This document shows, piece by piece, positions 53,789 through 62,646 of a DNA stretch of 64,000 nucleotides. The stretch is from contig NZ_JARUBO010000005.1 in NCBI RefSeq assembly GCF_029626235.1, positions 2,698,501 to 2,762,500 on the forward strand. Reading direction: 5' to 3'. The notes beneath the pieces were generated by a model. That model searched no databases. It saw nothing but the letters and a program-made list of their open reading frames with translations, and was not told where the DNA came from. Origin of the DNA: Micromonospora sp. WMMD1120 (lineage in GTDB: Bacteria; Actinomycetota; Actinomycetes; Mycobacteriales; Micromonosporaceae). The first letter of the stretch is position 1. Every line of letters begins with the position of its first letter. Made by a program: the position numbers and the translations under genes.

Positions 53789-54282
53789 CCGAGCCGCAGG
53801 GCGCCGACCATCTTCGGGAGGCGGCCCAGCCCGGCGCCGGTGAGGTGACCGCCACTGTCATCGTCCGGGCCCCGGCCGAGCGTGTCTTCGCCGGGTTGCT
53901 CGCCTGGGAACGGCAGTCCGACTGGATCCCGTTCACCCGGGTCCGGGTGGTCGAGGGCGACGGGCGCGAGGGCAGCCGGATCGAGGCCGTGACCGCTCTC
54001 GGTCGGGCGGCGCTGCGCGACGAGATGCAGGTCGTCCGGGTCGACGAGCCGTACGAGATCGGGGTCGTGCACTACGGTCAGTTGCTGCGCGGGCCCGGCG
54101 TGCTGCGCTGCACCCAACTGGGCCAGGACCGCACCCAGGTGGTCTGGCACGAGTGGTTCCACCTGCCGGGTGGCCGGGCCGGGCGACTGGCCTGGCCGGT
54201 GCTCTGGCCCGGCTCCAAGTTCGGTCTCACCCAGGCGCTGAAGAGGTTCGCCCGTCTGGTGGAGCAGGGCCGGCTGCCCTGA
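53785..54282 (+). CDS. SRPBCC-fold (polyketide cyclase/dehydrase-like) protein
   Basis: The 165-residue protein begins EVTATVIVRAPAERVFAGLLAWERQSDWIPFTRV, the first strand, helix and second strand of the SRPBCC/START fold, and continues to a C-terminal helix (LTQALKRFARLVEQG). Such proteins bind hydrophobic ligands. The start GTG overlaps the DivIVA gene stop. Confidence 0.8.
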   Translation: MTEPQGADHLREAAQPGAGEVTATVIVRAPAERVFAGLLAWERQSDWIPFTRVRVVEGDGREGSRIEAVTALGRAALRDEMQVVRVDEPYEIGVVHYGQLLRGPGVLRCTQLGQDRTQVVWHEWFHLPGGRAGRLAWPVLWPGSKFGLTQALKRFARLVEQGRLP

Positions 54283-54327
54283 CCACGCCCGCGTGGGGTG
54301 TCGGACCGATGCCCTAGCGTGTACGAG

Positions 54328-54909
54328 GTGACTGACCTGGTGATCGGTGCCGACGGGCTGGCGCGCTGCGCCTGGGGGGCGAGCACCCCCGACTACGCCG
54401 TCTACCACGACACGGAGTGGGGGCGGCCGCTGCGCGGCGACGACGCGCTCTACGAGCGGATGACCCTCGAGGCGTTCCAGTCCGGGCTCTCCTGGCTCAC
54501 CATCCTGCGCAAACGCCCCGCGTTCCGGCTGGCCTTCGACGAGTTCCACATCCCGACCGTCGCCGGATACGACGACGCCGACGTGACCCGGCTGCTCGCC
54601 GACGCGGGCATCGTCCGTAACCGGGCCAAGATCGAGGCGGCCATCGCCAACGCCCGAGCCGCCCTGGAGGTGCCGGAAGGGCTGTCCGAGCTGCTCTGGT
54701 CCTTCGCGCCGGCGCCCCGACCGACCCGCCCCACCTCGTTCGCCGAGCTCGCCCCGATCAGCCCGGAGTCGACGGCGATGGCCAAGGCGCTCAAGAAGCG
54801 CGGGTTCCGCTTCGTCGGCCCGACCACCGCGTACGCGCTGATGCAGGCGACCGGAATGGTCGACGATCACCTCGCCGGCTGTCACGTCACAGGCCGACCG
54901 GCGGCGTGA
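54328..54909 (+). CDS. tag: DNA-3-methyladenine glycosylase I
   Basis: The 193-residue protein starting at GTG 54328 has the Tag core RCAWG, YHDTEWGRPLRGDDALYERM and LEAFQSGLSWLTILRKRPAF, with zinc-binding Cys/His positions at both ends (ending GCHVTG). It excises 3-methyladenine from alkylated DNA. The longer GTG 54298 start adds ten unconserved residues. Confidence 0.9.
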   Translation: MTDLVIGADGLARCAWGASTPDYAVYHDTEWGRPLRGDDALYERMTLEAFQSGLSWLTILRKRPAFRLAFDEFHIPTVAGYDDADVTRLLADAGIVRNRAKIEAAIANARAALEVPEGLSELLWSFAPAPRPTRPTSFAELAPISPESTAMAKALKKRGFRFVGPTTAYALMQATGMVDDHLAGCHVTGRPAA

Positions 54910-54913
54910 TGAG

Positions 54914-55546
54914 ATGGCAGGCATGACGACCGAGACCGCGTACCGTGCCGGCGCGGACGGCCACACCGACCCGACGGGCACCTGGGCCGTGCTGTTGCCC
55001 GCCGAGCGGTTCGAGGCCGAACGGCTCGTGCACCACGACACGCTGGAGCTGACCGGGCTGACCGACATCGTCCGACCTGCGCCTGGTGATCAGGTGGCGG
55101 TGCTCGTCGACGCGCCGCCGCGGCTGGTGGCGCTCGGTCGGGTCAGCGCGCCCGCCCAGCGCCACCGGGAGGACCCGGACGACCCGCAGTCGCCGGTCGA
55201 GCCGGGGGCGCTCGTCGTGGCGTACACCCGTCGGGTCTTCGACGAGCCGGTCCCGGCCGACCCGCTGACGTTCGACGGGCCGGTGACCGCGCTGGCGCCG
55301 GCGGCCTTCCGGGCGTTGGCCGACCAGCTCGGCCCGCCCCCGGCGCGGCGCTCCTGGCTGGTCAGCCTCGACCTGCCGATCGAGGCCGACACGCGCGCCG
55401 AGGCGGTCCGGCTGTTCTGGTCGTACGTGCAGGAGTTGGGCCCGCGCGAGCTGCCCGCCTTCGTCTCGCCGGCCGGTGACGAGCTGGCCATGCAGGCGTT
55501 CGTGCTGGGCGAGCAGGCCAACCAGGACCCGGAGGAGGACGACTAG
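54914..55546 (+). CDS. Uncharacterised actinobacterial protein
   Basis: The 210-residue protein starts at ATG 54914, 4 bp after tag. It has PGDQVAVLVDAPPRLVALGRV, which looks like a small beta-barrel or EVE/PUA-like strand set, and an acidic end (NQDPEEDD). No membrane segment. It overlaps the convergent DUF1501 gene by 4 bp. No family named with confidence. Confidence 0.7.
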   Translation: MAGMTTETAYRAGADGHTDPTGTWAVLLPAERFEAERLVHHDTLELTGLTDIVRPAPGDQVAVLVDAPPRLVALGRVSAPAQRHREDPDDPQSPVEPGALVVAYTRRVFDEPVPADPLTFDGPVTALAPAAFRALADQLGPPPARRSWLVSLDLPIEADTRAEAVRLFWSYVQELGPRELPAFVSPAGDELAMQAFVLGEQANQDPEEDD

Positions 55547-56784
55547 AAGAGGCCGTCCAGCCGTCCCCGCCAGTCGGCGAGGACCGGGCCCGGGTCGGTG
55601 TCCAGCACCCGTTCCAGCAGCGTGGCGTAGACGTCCCGGAAGTCGGTGGTGTATTTCAGGTCGCCGTCGTCAAGGTCGGTGAGGCTGGGCGGGTCGCCGT
55701 GCCAACCGCCGCGCACCCCCGCGCCGAGCAGCAGCATGTCCGAGGCGGTGCCGTGGTCGGTGCCGTCCGAGGCGTTGGCCCGGACACGACGGCCGAACTC
55801 GGAGTAGACAGCCACCACCACCTTCCGACCCGCCTCCGTGCGACCCATCCGCTCGGTGAACGCGGTCAGCGCGCGGTCCACCTGACCCAGCAGCACTGCC
55901 TGCAACTGCTTCTCGTCGGCGTGCGTGTCGAAGCCGCCCAGCGACACCGAGAAGACCCGGGTGGACACCCCGGCCTCCACACACTGCGCGACCAGGTCGA
56001 GCTGCGCGTCGAGCGGGGTGCGTGCCCCGCCGGTGGCGGTCGCCGGCGCCTGCTCGCCGTCCTGCTCGGTCGGGTCGGCGGCGTCGGCGTCGCGGACCTC
56101 GCGGATCATCTCGTCCACCGAGCGCAGGTCGGCGAAGCAGGTGGCGGCGCGGGCACGGGCCGCCGTCTCGCCCTGCTCGGCGACGGAGAACGCCGCGAGC
56201 GTCTCCGCCGACAGGCCCTTGGCCGTCTTGCGGTCGGTCACCGGTACGGCGGCGCCCGCGCTGCGCTCCCCGGCCAGCAGCGGAGGCAGCGCCGGCTCGA
56301 ACGAGACGGCCAGTCGGGGATCGCCGCCGGCGCGATCCAGCCACCGGCCCAGCCAGCCGGTGTTACCCGGCCGGTCCGGTTGGGCGGTGTGCCAGATGTC
56401 CATGGACCGGAAGTGGCTGCGGTCCGGCTTCGGGTAGCCGACCCCGCGGACGATCGCCAGGCCACCGTCGGACCAGCGTCGGTGCAGGCCGGCGAGCGCC
56501 GGGTTGAGGGCGAAGCCGTCGTCCAGCCGGCGCACCTCCCCGTCCGGGTACGCGAGTTCCGGGCGGGCCGCCCGGTAGGCCGGGTCGGCGTACGGGATGA
56601 CGGTGTTCAGCCCGTCGTTGCCGCCGTAGAGGGTCACCAGCACCAGCGTGCGGGACTGCGGATCACGGTCGCCGCTGGTGTCCAGCAGGTCCCGCAGGGT
56701 GTACGCGCCGGCCCCGGCGGCCAGCGCGCCCGCGCCGACCACCCCGCTGGTCAGCAGGAACCTGCGTCGGGTCAGGGTGTCCAT
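55543..56784 (-). CDS. DUF1501 exported protein (TAT signal)
   Basis: ATG 56784 gives 413 residues starting MDTLTRRRFLLTSGVVGAGA, a twin-arginine signal. The body has LVTLYGGNDGLNTVIPYADP and GGFDTHADEKQLQAVLLGQV, typical of DUF1501, an alkaline-phosphatase-like sulfatase relative. It pairs with the DUF1800 gene 15 bp upstream, as in many bacteria, and both are probably extracytoplasmic. Function unknown. Confidence 0.85.
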   Translation of the reverse strand: MDTLTRRRFLLTSGVVGAGALAAGAGAYTLRDLLDTSGDRDPQSRTLVLVTLYGGNDGLNTVIPYADPAYRAARPELAYPDGEVRRLDDGFALNPALAGLHRRWSDGGLAIVRGVGYPKPDRSHFRSMDIWHTAQPDRPGNTGWLGRWLDRAGGDPRLAVSFEPALPPLLAGERSAGAAVPVTDRKTAKGLSAETLAAFSVAEQGETAARARAATCFADLRSVDEMIREVRDADAADPTEQDGEQAPATATGGARTPLDAQLDLVAQCVEAGVSTRVFSVSLGGFDTHADEKQLQAVLLGQVDRALTAFTERMGRTEAGRKVVVAVYSEFGRRVRANASDGTDHGTASDMLLLGAGVRGGWHGDPPSLTDLDDGDLKYTTDFRDVYATLLERVLDTDPGPVLADWRGRLDGLF

Positions 56785-56798
56785 GTCGACTCCTCCGC

Positions 56799-58097
56799 TC
56801 AGCTGACTGTGTATTCGGGGCTGACCAGTCCGGCGGCCAGCAGGGCGCGTGGTTCGCCGGCCAGCGGGGTGAGGGCGGCCCGGGTGCGTGCGCTCCAGCC
56901 GTCGACCACCAGCAGCCGGGCCAGCGCGTCCGGTCGTCCGGCGGTCGGCGCGGCGGTCAGCCGGGTCAGCACGGCTGGCGCCGTGGCGGCGGCGAGCATC
57001 CCGGCCGTCCGCAGTCGGGCCTGCAACGACGAGGTGGTCAGCCACGCCGCCCCGGCCGGCCAGCCGCCCACGCTGGGCGGGCGCAGGGGCACCTGGTCCA
57101 GGGCGTTCAGACCGGCCAGCAGTTGCTTGCGCTGCTGTTCGGTCAGCGCGGACGGTCGGATGCCGAGCTGGCGCAGCGCGCCCACCAGCCACTCCACCGG
57201 CTGCTTCACCAGCGTGCCCCGGGTCTGCGCGAAGGCCGGCGCGGAGAGGATCGCGCGCAGCGTGGCGACGGTGTCCGCGCCGGCCAGACCGTCCGGCGCC
57301 GGGACGTCCGCGCCGGCGTAGCGGAACCAGAGCCGGCCGGCCACGAACGTCGCCGCCTTCGGCTGGGCGGCCAGCAGCCCGGCGTACGCCTGGGCGTCGA
57401 AGCGGCCGGTCTGTCCCAGGATCGTCTTCTCGCCGGGATCGTGCCGGCGGGCCTCGAAGCGGGCGACACCGGTACGCCTGTCGACCACCCAGCCGGTCAG
57501 CGCCCGCGCGCCGGCCTTCACGTCGGCCTCGCTGTAGCCGCCGATGCCGAGCGTGAACAGCTCCATCAACTCGCGGGCCAGGTTCTCGTTGGGCGCCTTA
57601 CGGGTGTTCTTCTGCCCGTCCAGCCAGAGGATCAGGGCGGGGTCGCGCACCATCGCGGCGACCAGCGGGCCCAGCGGCCCCCGTCCGTGCCGGCGCAGCG
57701 TCTCCAACTGGGTCAGCATCAGCCGGGCCGACCTGACCTTCTGCGCGCTCGTCGCCCAGTGACCGTGCCAGAAGAAGAGCAACTTCTCGGTCAGCCCGTC
57801 CTCGGCGGCGACCATCCGGTCCAGCCACCAGAGGGTCACCTGCTGGAGCTGTTCCCGGCGCTGCGCGTTCGCCTGCTGCCGCTGTTCGCGGGTGGACTCC
57901 TTGGTCAGCGCCGCGTACGGGTCGGTGGGCAGTGCCGGCGGAGGGGTGGCCGCCGCGCCCCGGTCGGCCCGTCCCGGGGCGAGCAGACTGTCGAGTGTCG
58001 CCGTCGGTCCCGCCCGCTCGGCCGCGTCCACCTCGTCGGCGGTCGGCCCGAAGGTGGTCCGGCGCAGCAGGTGCGCCACCGCTTCACGATCGCTCAT
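56799..58097 (-). CDS. DUF1800 protein
   Basis: The 432-residue protein has VAHLLRRTTFGPTADEVDAA, LLFFWHGHWATSAQKV and ENLARELMELFTLG, the DUF1800 pattern. DUF1800 and DUF1501 genes occur together and are thought to act at the cell surface, though no signal peptide is obvious here. It begins the two-gene operon with DUF1501. Confidence 0.85.
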   Translation of the reverse strand: MSDREAVAHLLRRTTFGPTADEVDAAERAGPTATLDSLLAPGRADRGAAATPPPALPTDPYAALTKESTREQRQQANAQRREQLQQVTLWWLDRMVAAEDGLTEKLLFFWHGHWATSAQKVRSARLMLTQLETLRRHGRGPLGPLVAAMVRDPALILWLDGQKNTRKAPNENLARELMELFTLGIGGYSEADVKAGARALTGWVVDRRTGVARFEARRHDPGEKTILGQTGRFDAQAYAGLLAAQPKAATFVAGRLWFRYAGADVPAPDGLAGADTVATLRAILSAPAFAQTRGTLVKQPVEWLVGALRQLGIRPSALTEQQRKQLLAGLNALDQVPLRPPSVGGWPAGAAWLTTSSLQARLRTAGMLAAATAPAVLTRLTAAPTAGRPDALARLLVVDGWSARTRAALTPLAGEPRALLAAGLVSPEYTVS

Positions 58098-58155
58098 ACC
58101 GGCCGACGTTAGGCTACCTCTGTTCGAGGACGGTAAGGGCGACGTGCGAGCCGGT

Positions 58156-58947
58156 TCAGCGTCCCTCGAAGACCGGCTTCTGCTTGTCGACGAAGGCGAA
58201 CGTGGCCGCCCGGTGGTCGGCGGTGCCGCCGCAGATCGTCTGTGCCTGCGCCTCGGCGGCGAGGGCGTCCGCGAGGGTGCCGGCGTCCGCGATGGAGAGC
58301 TGCCGCTTGATCGCCCCGTACGCGACTGTCGGCCCGGCGGCGAGGCGGGCGGCCAGCTCCTGGGCGACCGGCAACACCTGCTCGTCGTCGTCGGTCAACC
58401 GGTTGAGCAGGCCCAACCGGCAGGCCTCCTCGGCGCGGACCGGCTCGGCCAGCATCAGCAGCTCGATCGCCTTCGCGTGGCCGACCAGCCGGGGCAGCGT
58501 CCAGGAGGCGCCGGTGTCGGCGGCGAGGCCGACCTTCGAGAACGCCATCAGGAAGCTCGTGGTCGGCCCGCCGATGCGGATGTCGGCGAGGAACGCCAGC
58601 GACGCGCCAGCGCCGGCGGCCATCCCACGGACCGCGGCGATCACCGGCTTGGGCAGGTTGGCGAGCCGCGCGGCGATCGGGTTGTAGTGCGCCCGGACGG
58701 TGCTCAGCGGGTCACTGGCGGCGTTCTTCAGGGTGGACACGTGCTCGCGCAGGTCCTGACCCGCGCTGAACGACCCGCCGGCCCCGGCCAGGACGACAGC
58801 CCGGCAGGACCGGTCGGTCTCCAAGCTGGCCAGGGCGTCCCGCAGCGCCTCCTTGAGCGGCACGTCGAGCGCGTTCATCGCGTTCGGCCGGTTCAGCGTG
58901 AGGGTGACGACGGCGTCGGTCCGGTCGACCAGCAGCGGCTCGGTCAC
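58156..58947 (-). CDS. Enoyl-CoA hydratase/isomerase family protein
   Basis: From GTG 58947 the protein has 263 residues and the crotonase features LTLNRPNAMNALD, GAGGSFSAGQDLREH (oxyanion loop) and AAVRGMAAGAGASLAFLADI. A Glu typical of hydratases is replaced in the active loop by ADTGASWTLPRL, so isomerase or ring-opening activity (PaaG-like) is possible. It follows the PaaX gene by 4 bp. Confidence 0.85.
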   Translation of the reverse strand: MTEPLLVDRTDAVVTLTLNRPNAMNALDVPLKEALRDALASLETDRSCRAVVLAGAGGSFSAGQDLREHVSTLKNAASDPLSTVRAHYNPIAARLANLPKPVIAAVRGMAAGAGASLAFLADIRIGGPTTSFLMAFSKVGLAADTGASWTLPRLVGHAKAIELLMLAEPVRAEEACRLGLLNRLTDDDEQVLPVAQELAARLAAGPTVAYGAIKRQLSIADAGTLADALAAEAQAQTICGGTADHRAATFAFVDKQKPVFEGR

Positions 58948-58951
58948 GTGT

Positions 58952-59770
58952 CTAACGACCCTTCTGTCGGACGATGCGGTTGCCGGCGTCGAGGCACTGT
59001 TCGACGTACCGGTCGGCGGCCGGCCGCAGACGGGCGGCGTGCCTGTCGAAGAAGCTCGCCGCCGCGGTGCCGGGCCAGCGTTCGGGGAGCAGCGCCGGGG
59101 GTAGCTGCGGGTCCTGAAAGAGGAAGGTACGCCACGCGTGCACGAGCCGGAACCGGGCGGCGTACGCCTCCTCGTCACTGCTGCGCACGGTGACCGCGGC
59201 GAGCAGCGGGCGCTGGTCCGCGACGAACCGCTCGTAGGCGCGCCCGATCTCGGCCAGGTCCCACGCTCGGCGGACCACTCCTATCGCGCCCGGCGTGCCG
59301 GAGTGGTGCGCGGCGGTGAAGCGCTCGAACCGGACGCCGGTCTCGGCGAGCAGCAGATCGACGTCCTCGGCGGGGCGGGTGGCCACCCAGGTCTGCTCGT
59401 CGAGCGTGCCGTAGCCGAGGAAGCTGAGGTTGGCGGCGAGCCGCTGCCGGTCGCGCCGGGAGCCGGGGGCCTCCAGGACCAGCAGGTCGAACCGCCCGTC
59501 CCAGGTGACCCGGCCGGTCCGGTAGATCCGGGCGGCCGCCTCGTCGAGCCGCCGGGCCGCTTTTGGCGTGATCGAATATCCCGGTCCGGAGACCAGCCGG
59601 AGCGGTTCGAGCCAGCCCTGGCGCACCATCCGCGAGACGGCGGTGCGAACGGCTGGCGGTGCGATTCCCAGCGGTGCCAGCAGCTTGACCAGGGCGGCGA
59701 CCGGTGCGCGGCCACCCCTCGGACGGAGGTGGTCGCCGTACAGGTCGAAGAGTGCCGACCGTGCCTGCAT
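58952..59770 (-). CDS. PaaX-family transcriptional regulator
   Basis: The 272-residue protein has SALFDLYGDHLRPRGGRAPV at its N-terminus with the winged helix (APPAVRTAVSRMVRQGWLEP) and PaaX C-terminal domain marks (AWDLAEIGRAYERFV; RLVHAWRTFLFQDPQLPPAL). PaaX proteins sense phenylacetyl-CoA and repress its degradation. Together with the crotonase gene it suggests regulated acyl-CoA metabolism. Confidence 0.85.
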   Translation of the reverse strand: MQARSALFDLYGDHLRPRGGRAPVAALVKLLAPLGIAPPAVRTAVSRMVRQGWLEPLRLVSGPGYSITPKAARRLDEAAARIYRTGRVTWDGRFDLLVLEAPGSRRDRQRLAANLSFLGYGTLDEQTWVATRPAEDVDLLLAETGVRFERFTAAHHSGTPGAIGVVRRAWDLAEIGRAYERFVADQRPLLAAVTVRSSDEEAYAARFRLVHAWRTFLFQDPQLPPALLPERWPGTAAASFFDRHAARLRPAADRYVEQCLDAGNRIVRQKGR

Positions 59771-59960
59771 GACCGCACATTGTGACAGGCCTTCTCAAGA
59801 TAAGCTAGATGCTGTTACATCAATGCTGCTCCGGTTTGGGTCCGGCGGTGTTCATCAGGGAAAATCGTCTCTCGACACCCCCGTGAGCGTTGCGGGTGGT
59901 CGTGACGAAGTGGCTGTGGGGCAACCCACCGACCCTGGTGTAGGTCTGAGGGGAGACAAC

Positions 59961-60128
59961 ATGGCGGCGATGAAGCCGCGGACGGGCGACGGTCCGCTGG
60001 AAGTCACCAAGGAGGGTCGGGGCATCGTCATGCGGGTCCCGCTGGAGGGCGGTGGCCGGCTCGTCGTCGAGATGACTCCCGACGAGGCCAACGCGCTCGG
60101 TGACGCACTGAAGGCAGCGGCCGGCTGA
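59961..60128 (+). CDS. DUF3117 small protein
   Basis: ATG 59961 follows GGGGAG. The 55-residue product (MAAMKPRTGDGPLEVTKEGR, then VMRVPLEGGGRLVVEMTPDE) matches the conserved actinobacterial DUF3117 family, probably a small beta-rich cytoplasmic protein of unknown role. Terminator follows at once. Confidence 0.9.
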   Translation: MAAMKPRTGDGPLEVTKEGRGIVMRVPLEGGGRLVVEMTPDEANALGDALKAAAG

Positions 60129-60139
60129 GTATGGAGTGC

Positions 60140-60163
60140 TCCGGGCGGCTCGCGCCGCCCGGA
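60140..60163 (+). terminator. Hairpin after the DUF3117 gene
   Basis: TCCGGGCGGC pairs perfectly with GCCGCCCGGA around a 4-base loop, 11 bp after the stop. Confidence 0.8.
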
Positions 60164-60278
60164 ACGTTCTTCGGACCCTGGGCCGCCGGCATCCGCCGGT
60201 GGCTCAGGGTCTTCATCACTGCGGGTAGGCGGGCCGGGTGTCCCGCTCCGCGACGATTCCCTGGAGGTACGGTTCCGC

Positions 60279-61753
60279 GTGCTCGCCATCCGTCTGATCG
60301 CCGAGCCCGACCGGTTCGACATCCTCGTCCTGCCGGTTCGTCCCGTCGACGCGACGGCGGGAGGTGACGCCTCGGCCGAGCCCGTGCCGACAGCCGTGGC
60401 GCCTCCGGACGACACCGCCGACGAGGCCGCCGCGCTGACGCTGCCCGCCCGACTGACCGGTCGGGCTGGCGAGATCCACACCCAGCTGCGCCCCGGGCGT
60501 ACCCCCGGGCGGCTGGTTTGCTCGGCGTCGGCGCCGGCGACGAGGCGGCCTGGCGGACCGCCGGCGCCGCCCTGGCCCGCTCGGCCGCCGCTGAGACGCA
60601 GATCACTCTCGTGCTGCCGGCCGCCGTGACCCCGGCCGAGGTGCGGGGGCTGACCGAGGGGCTGCTGCTCGCCCCGTACCGCTTCCGGCTGACCGAGGCC
60701 GGCGACCGCCCGGCGCTCGAAGCCGTCGACCTGGTGGTCGCCGACCCCGGCGCGTACGAGGCGACAGTGGCCACCGCGCGGACCACCGCGGAGATGACCC
60801 ACCTCGCCCGTGACCTGACCAACACCCCCTCCTCGGTGAAGACCCCGCAGTGGTTCGCCGATCAGGTGGCTGCCGCCGCGGCCGACCTTCCGGACCTGCG
60901 CCTGCGCGTCCGTGGCCCGGCCGAGCTGGCCGCCGAGGGCTTCGGCGGGATCATCGCCGTGGGCGGTGGCTCGGCCAACGGTCCCCGGCTCGTCGAGCTG
61001 GACTGGCACCCCGCCGACGCGCGCACCCACGTGGTGCTGGTCGGCAAGGGCATCACCTTCGACACCGGCGGCATCTCGATCAAGCCGGTGGCCGCGATGA
61101 AGTTGATGCGCAAGGACATGGCCGGAGCGGCGGCCGTCGTCGCCGCCACCCTCGGCGCCGCCGCGCTGCGCCTGCCGATCCGGATCACCACGTTGGCCCC
61201 GCTCGCGGAGAACATGGTCAGCGGGGCCGCGTTCCGTCCCGGCGACGTCATCCGGCACTACGGCGGTACGACGAGCGAGACGACCAACTCCGACGCCGAG
61301 GGCCGGCTCGTCCTCGCCGACGCGCTGGCGTACGCGGTGCGGGAACTCCAGCCGGATCTCCTACTCGACCTGGCCACCCTCACCGGCGCGAACTCCGTGG
61401 CGCTGGGCAAGCGCACCGCCGCTCTCTACAGCGACAACGACGACCTGGCCGCCGACGTGCTGGCGGCGGTCGAGGCGGCTGGCGAGTCGGCGTGGCGGTT
61501 GCCGCTGCACAACGACTACGTGGAATACCTGGGCAGCGACATCGCCGACCTCCACAGCGCCCCGACGCAGGGCGCCGGCTCGGTGCTGGCCGCGCTCTAC
61601 CTGCGCGAGTTCACCGGCGACCTGCGGGACCGCTGGCTACACCTGGACATGTCGGCCCCGTCCTGGGCCGACGGCGACCAGGCCGAGGTCAGCCGGGGCG
61701 CCACCGGCTGGGGCGTCCGGTCGTTGCTGCGCTGGCTGGCCAGCGTCGACTAG
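60279..61753 (+). pseudogene. pepA: M17 leucyl aminopeptidase with an apparent one-base frameshift
   Basis: The N-terminal part reads from GTG 60279 (VLAIRLIAEPDRFDILVLPV) to GRTPGRLV; the catalytic part continues one frame over from LLGVGAGDEAAW to the stop at 61753. The join lies in CTGGTTTGCTC at 60513-60523; one extra T would restore a single protein of about 490 residues, the normal family length. The catalytic half is intact: GKGITFDTGGISIKP and NSDAEGRLVLADAL carry the metal-binding and catalytic residues. Either a sequencing error at the T run or a broken gene. Confidence 0.85.
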
Positions 61754-61762
61754 GGGCTGTGG

Positions 61763-62458
61763 TCAGCACTTCACCGCGGCGAGCAGCCCGTGTCCGACCG
61801 GAAGCACCGCCGGAATCCAGTGCTCCGACTCCCGGACCGCCTTGATCGTCTCGCGGACGGTCACCGTCTCGGCGTCCCGGGCGGCCGGGTCGCCGATCCG
61901 GCCGCCGGCCAGCACCCCGTTGAGCGCCAGCACGCCACCGGGGCGCAACAACCGCAGGGCCGCCTCCACGCAGGCGTGGAAGCCGGTCGCCTCCGCGTCG
62001 ACGAAGACCAGGTCGTACGCGCCGTCGGCGAGCCGCGGCAGCACGTCCAGCGCGCGGCCGGTGATGATCCGGGTACGGCCGGCCGCGAAGCCCGCCTCGG
62101 TGAAGATCCGGCGCGCGATCCGCTGGTGCTCCACCTCGACGTCGATGGTGGTCAGCACGCCGTCGGCGCGCATGCCGCGCAGCAGCCAGACCCCGCTCAC
62201 CCCGGTGCCGGTGCCGATCTCCACCACCGCGCGGGCGTTACCGGCGGCGGCCAGCAGCCGCAACGCCGATCCCGCGCCGGGAGTGACGGCGTCCAGGCCC
62301 ACCTCGCGGGCCAGGCTGCGGGCGGTGCGCAGGACGAGATCCTCGGTGACGTACGACTCGGCGAACTGCTGAGCCGGCGTCGTCGAACTGCCGGAACCGG
62401 CGACCGTGGCGATGGGGCACCTCCGGGGGCGGTGCGTGGTGCGGGGGCGAGTTGGCAC
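61763..62458 (-). CDS. O-methyltransferase (Rv1220c-like)
   Basis: The protein has VVEIGTGTGVSGVWLLRGM, LTTIDVEVEHQRIARRIFTE, YDLVFVDAEATGFH and LLRPGGVLALNGV, a class I SAM methyltransferase of the catechol O-methyltransferase type. The conserved part begins near TVAGSGSSTTPAQQFAES. GTG 62458 (231 residues) has no ribosome site, whereas a perfect GGAGG lies 7 bp before an in-frame ATC at 62413, so the real start is uncertain. Confidence 0.8.
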   Translation of the reverse strand: MPTRPRTTHRPRRCPIATVAGSGSSTTPAQQFAESYVTEDLVLRTARSLAREVGLDAVTPGAGSALRLLAAAGNARAVVEIGTGTGVSGVWLLRGMRADGVLTTIDVEVEHQRIARRIFTEAGFAAGRTRIITGRALDVLPRLADGAYDLVFVDAEATGFHACVEAALRLLRPGGVLALNGVLAGGRIGDPAARDAETVTVRETIKAVRESEHWIPAVLPVGHGLLAAVKC

Positions 62459-62646
62459 TGTGAGCGTAGAGGCGACCGTCGTGGGGCGCAGCCGCGCCTC
62501 CGGCTGAAGCGATCACCGGGGCAACAGCTGACTCCACCGCGTACATCCGTGCAATCCTGGAGGCGGTATCCCGTCAGCCGCGACCGGACCGGTCCGTGGC
62601 CGGGCGACGCGGCGCGGGATCCGGGGACGGACTGGGAGGCACCGAC
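62459..62646. promoter_or_regulatory. Divergent intergenic region before htrA
   Basis: The 188 bp between the O-methyltransferase and the protease contain no gene. In mycobacteria a sigma factor (sigE) and its anti-sigma gene lie at this place; here they are absent. Promoters are expected but none is certain. Confidence 0.3.

Noticed and set aside
53428..55068. 546-residue minus-strand frame
   Set aside because: It covers three coherent plus-strand genes (DivIVA, SRPBCC, tag) antisense, and has no motifs.
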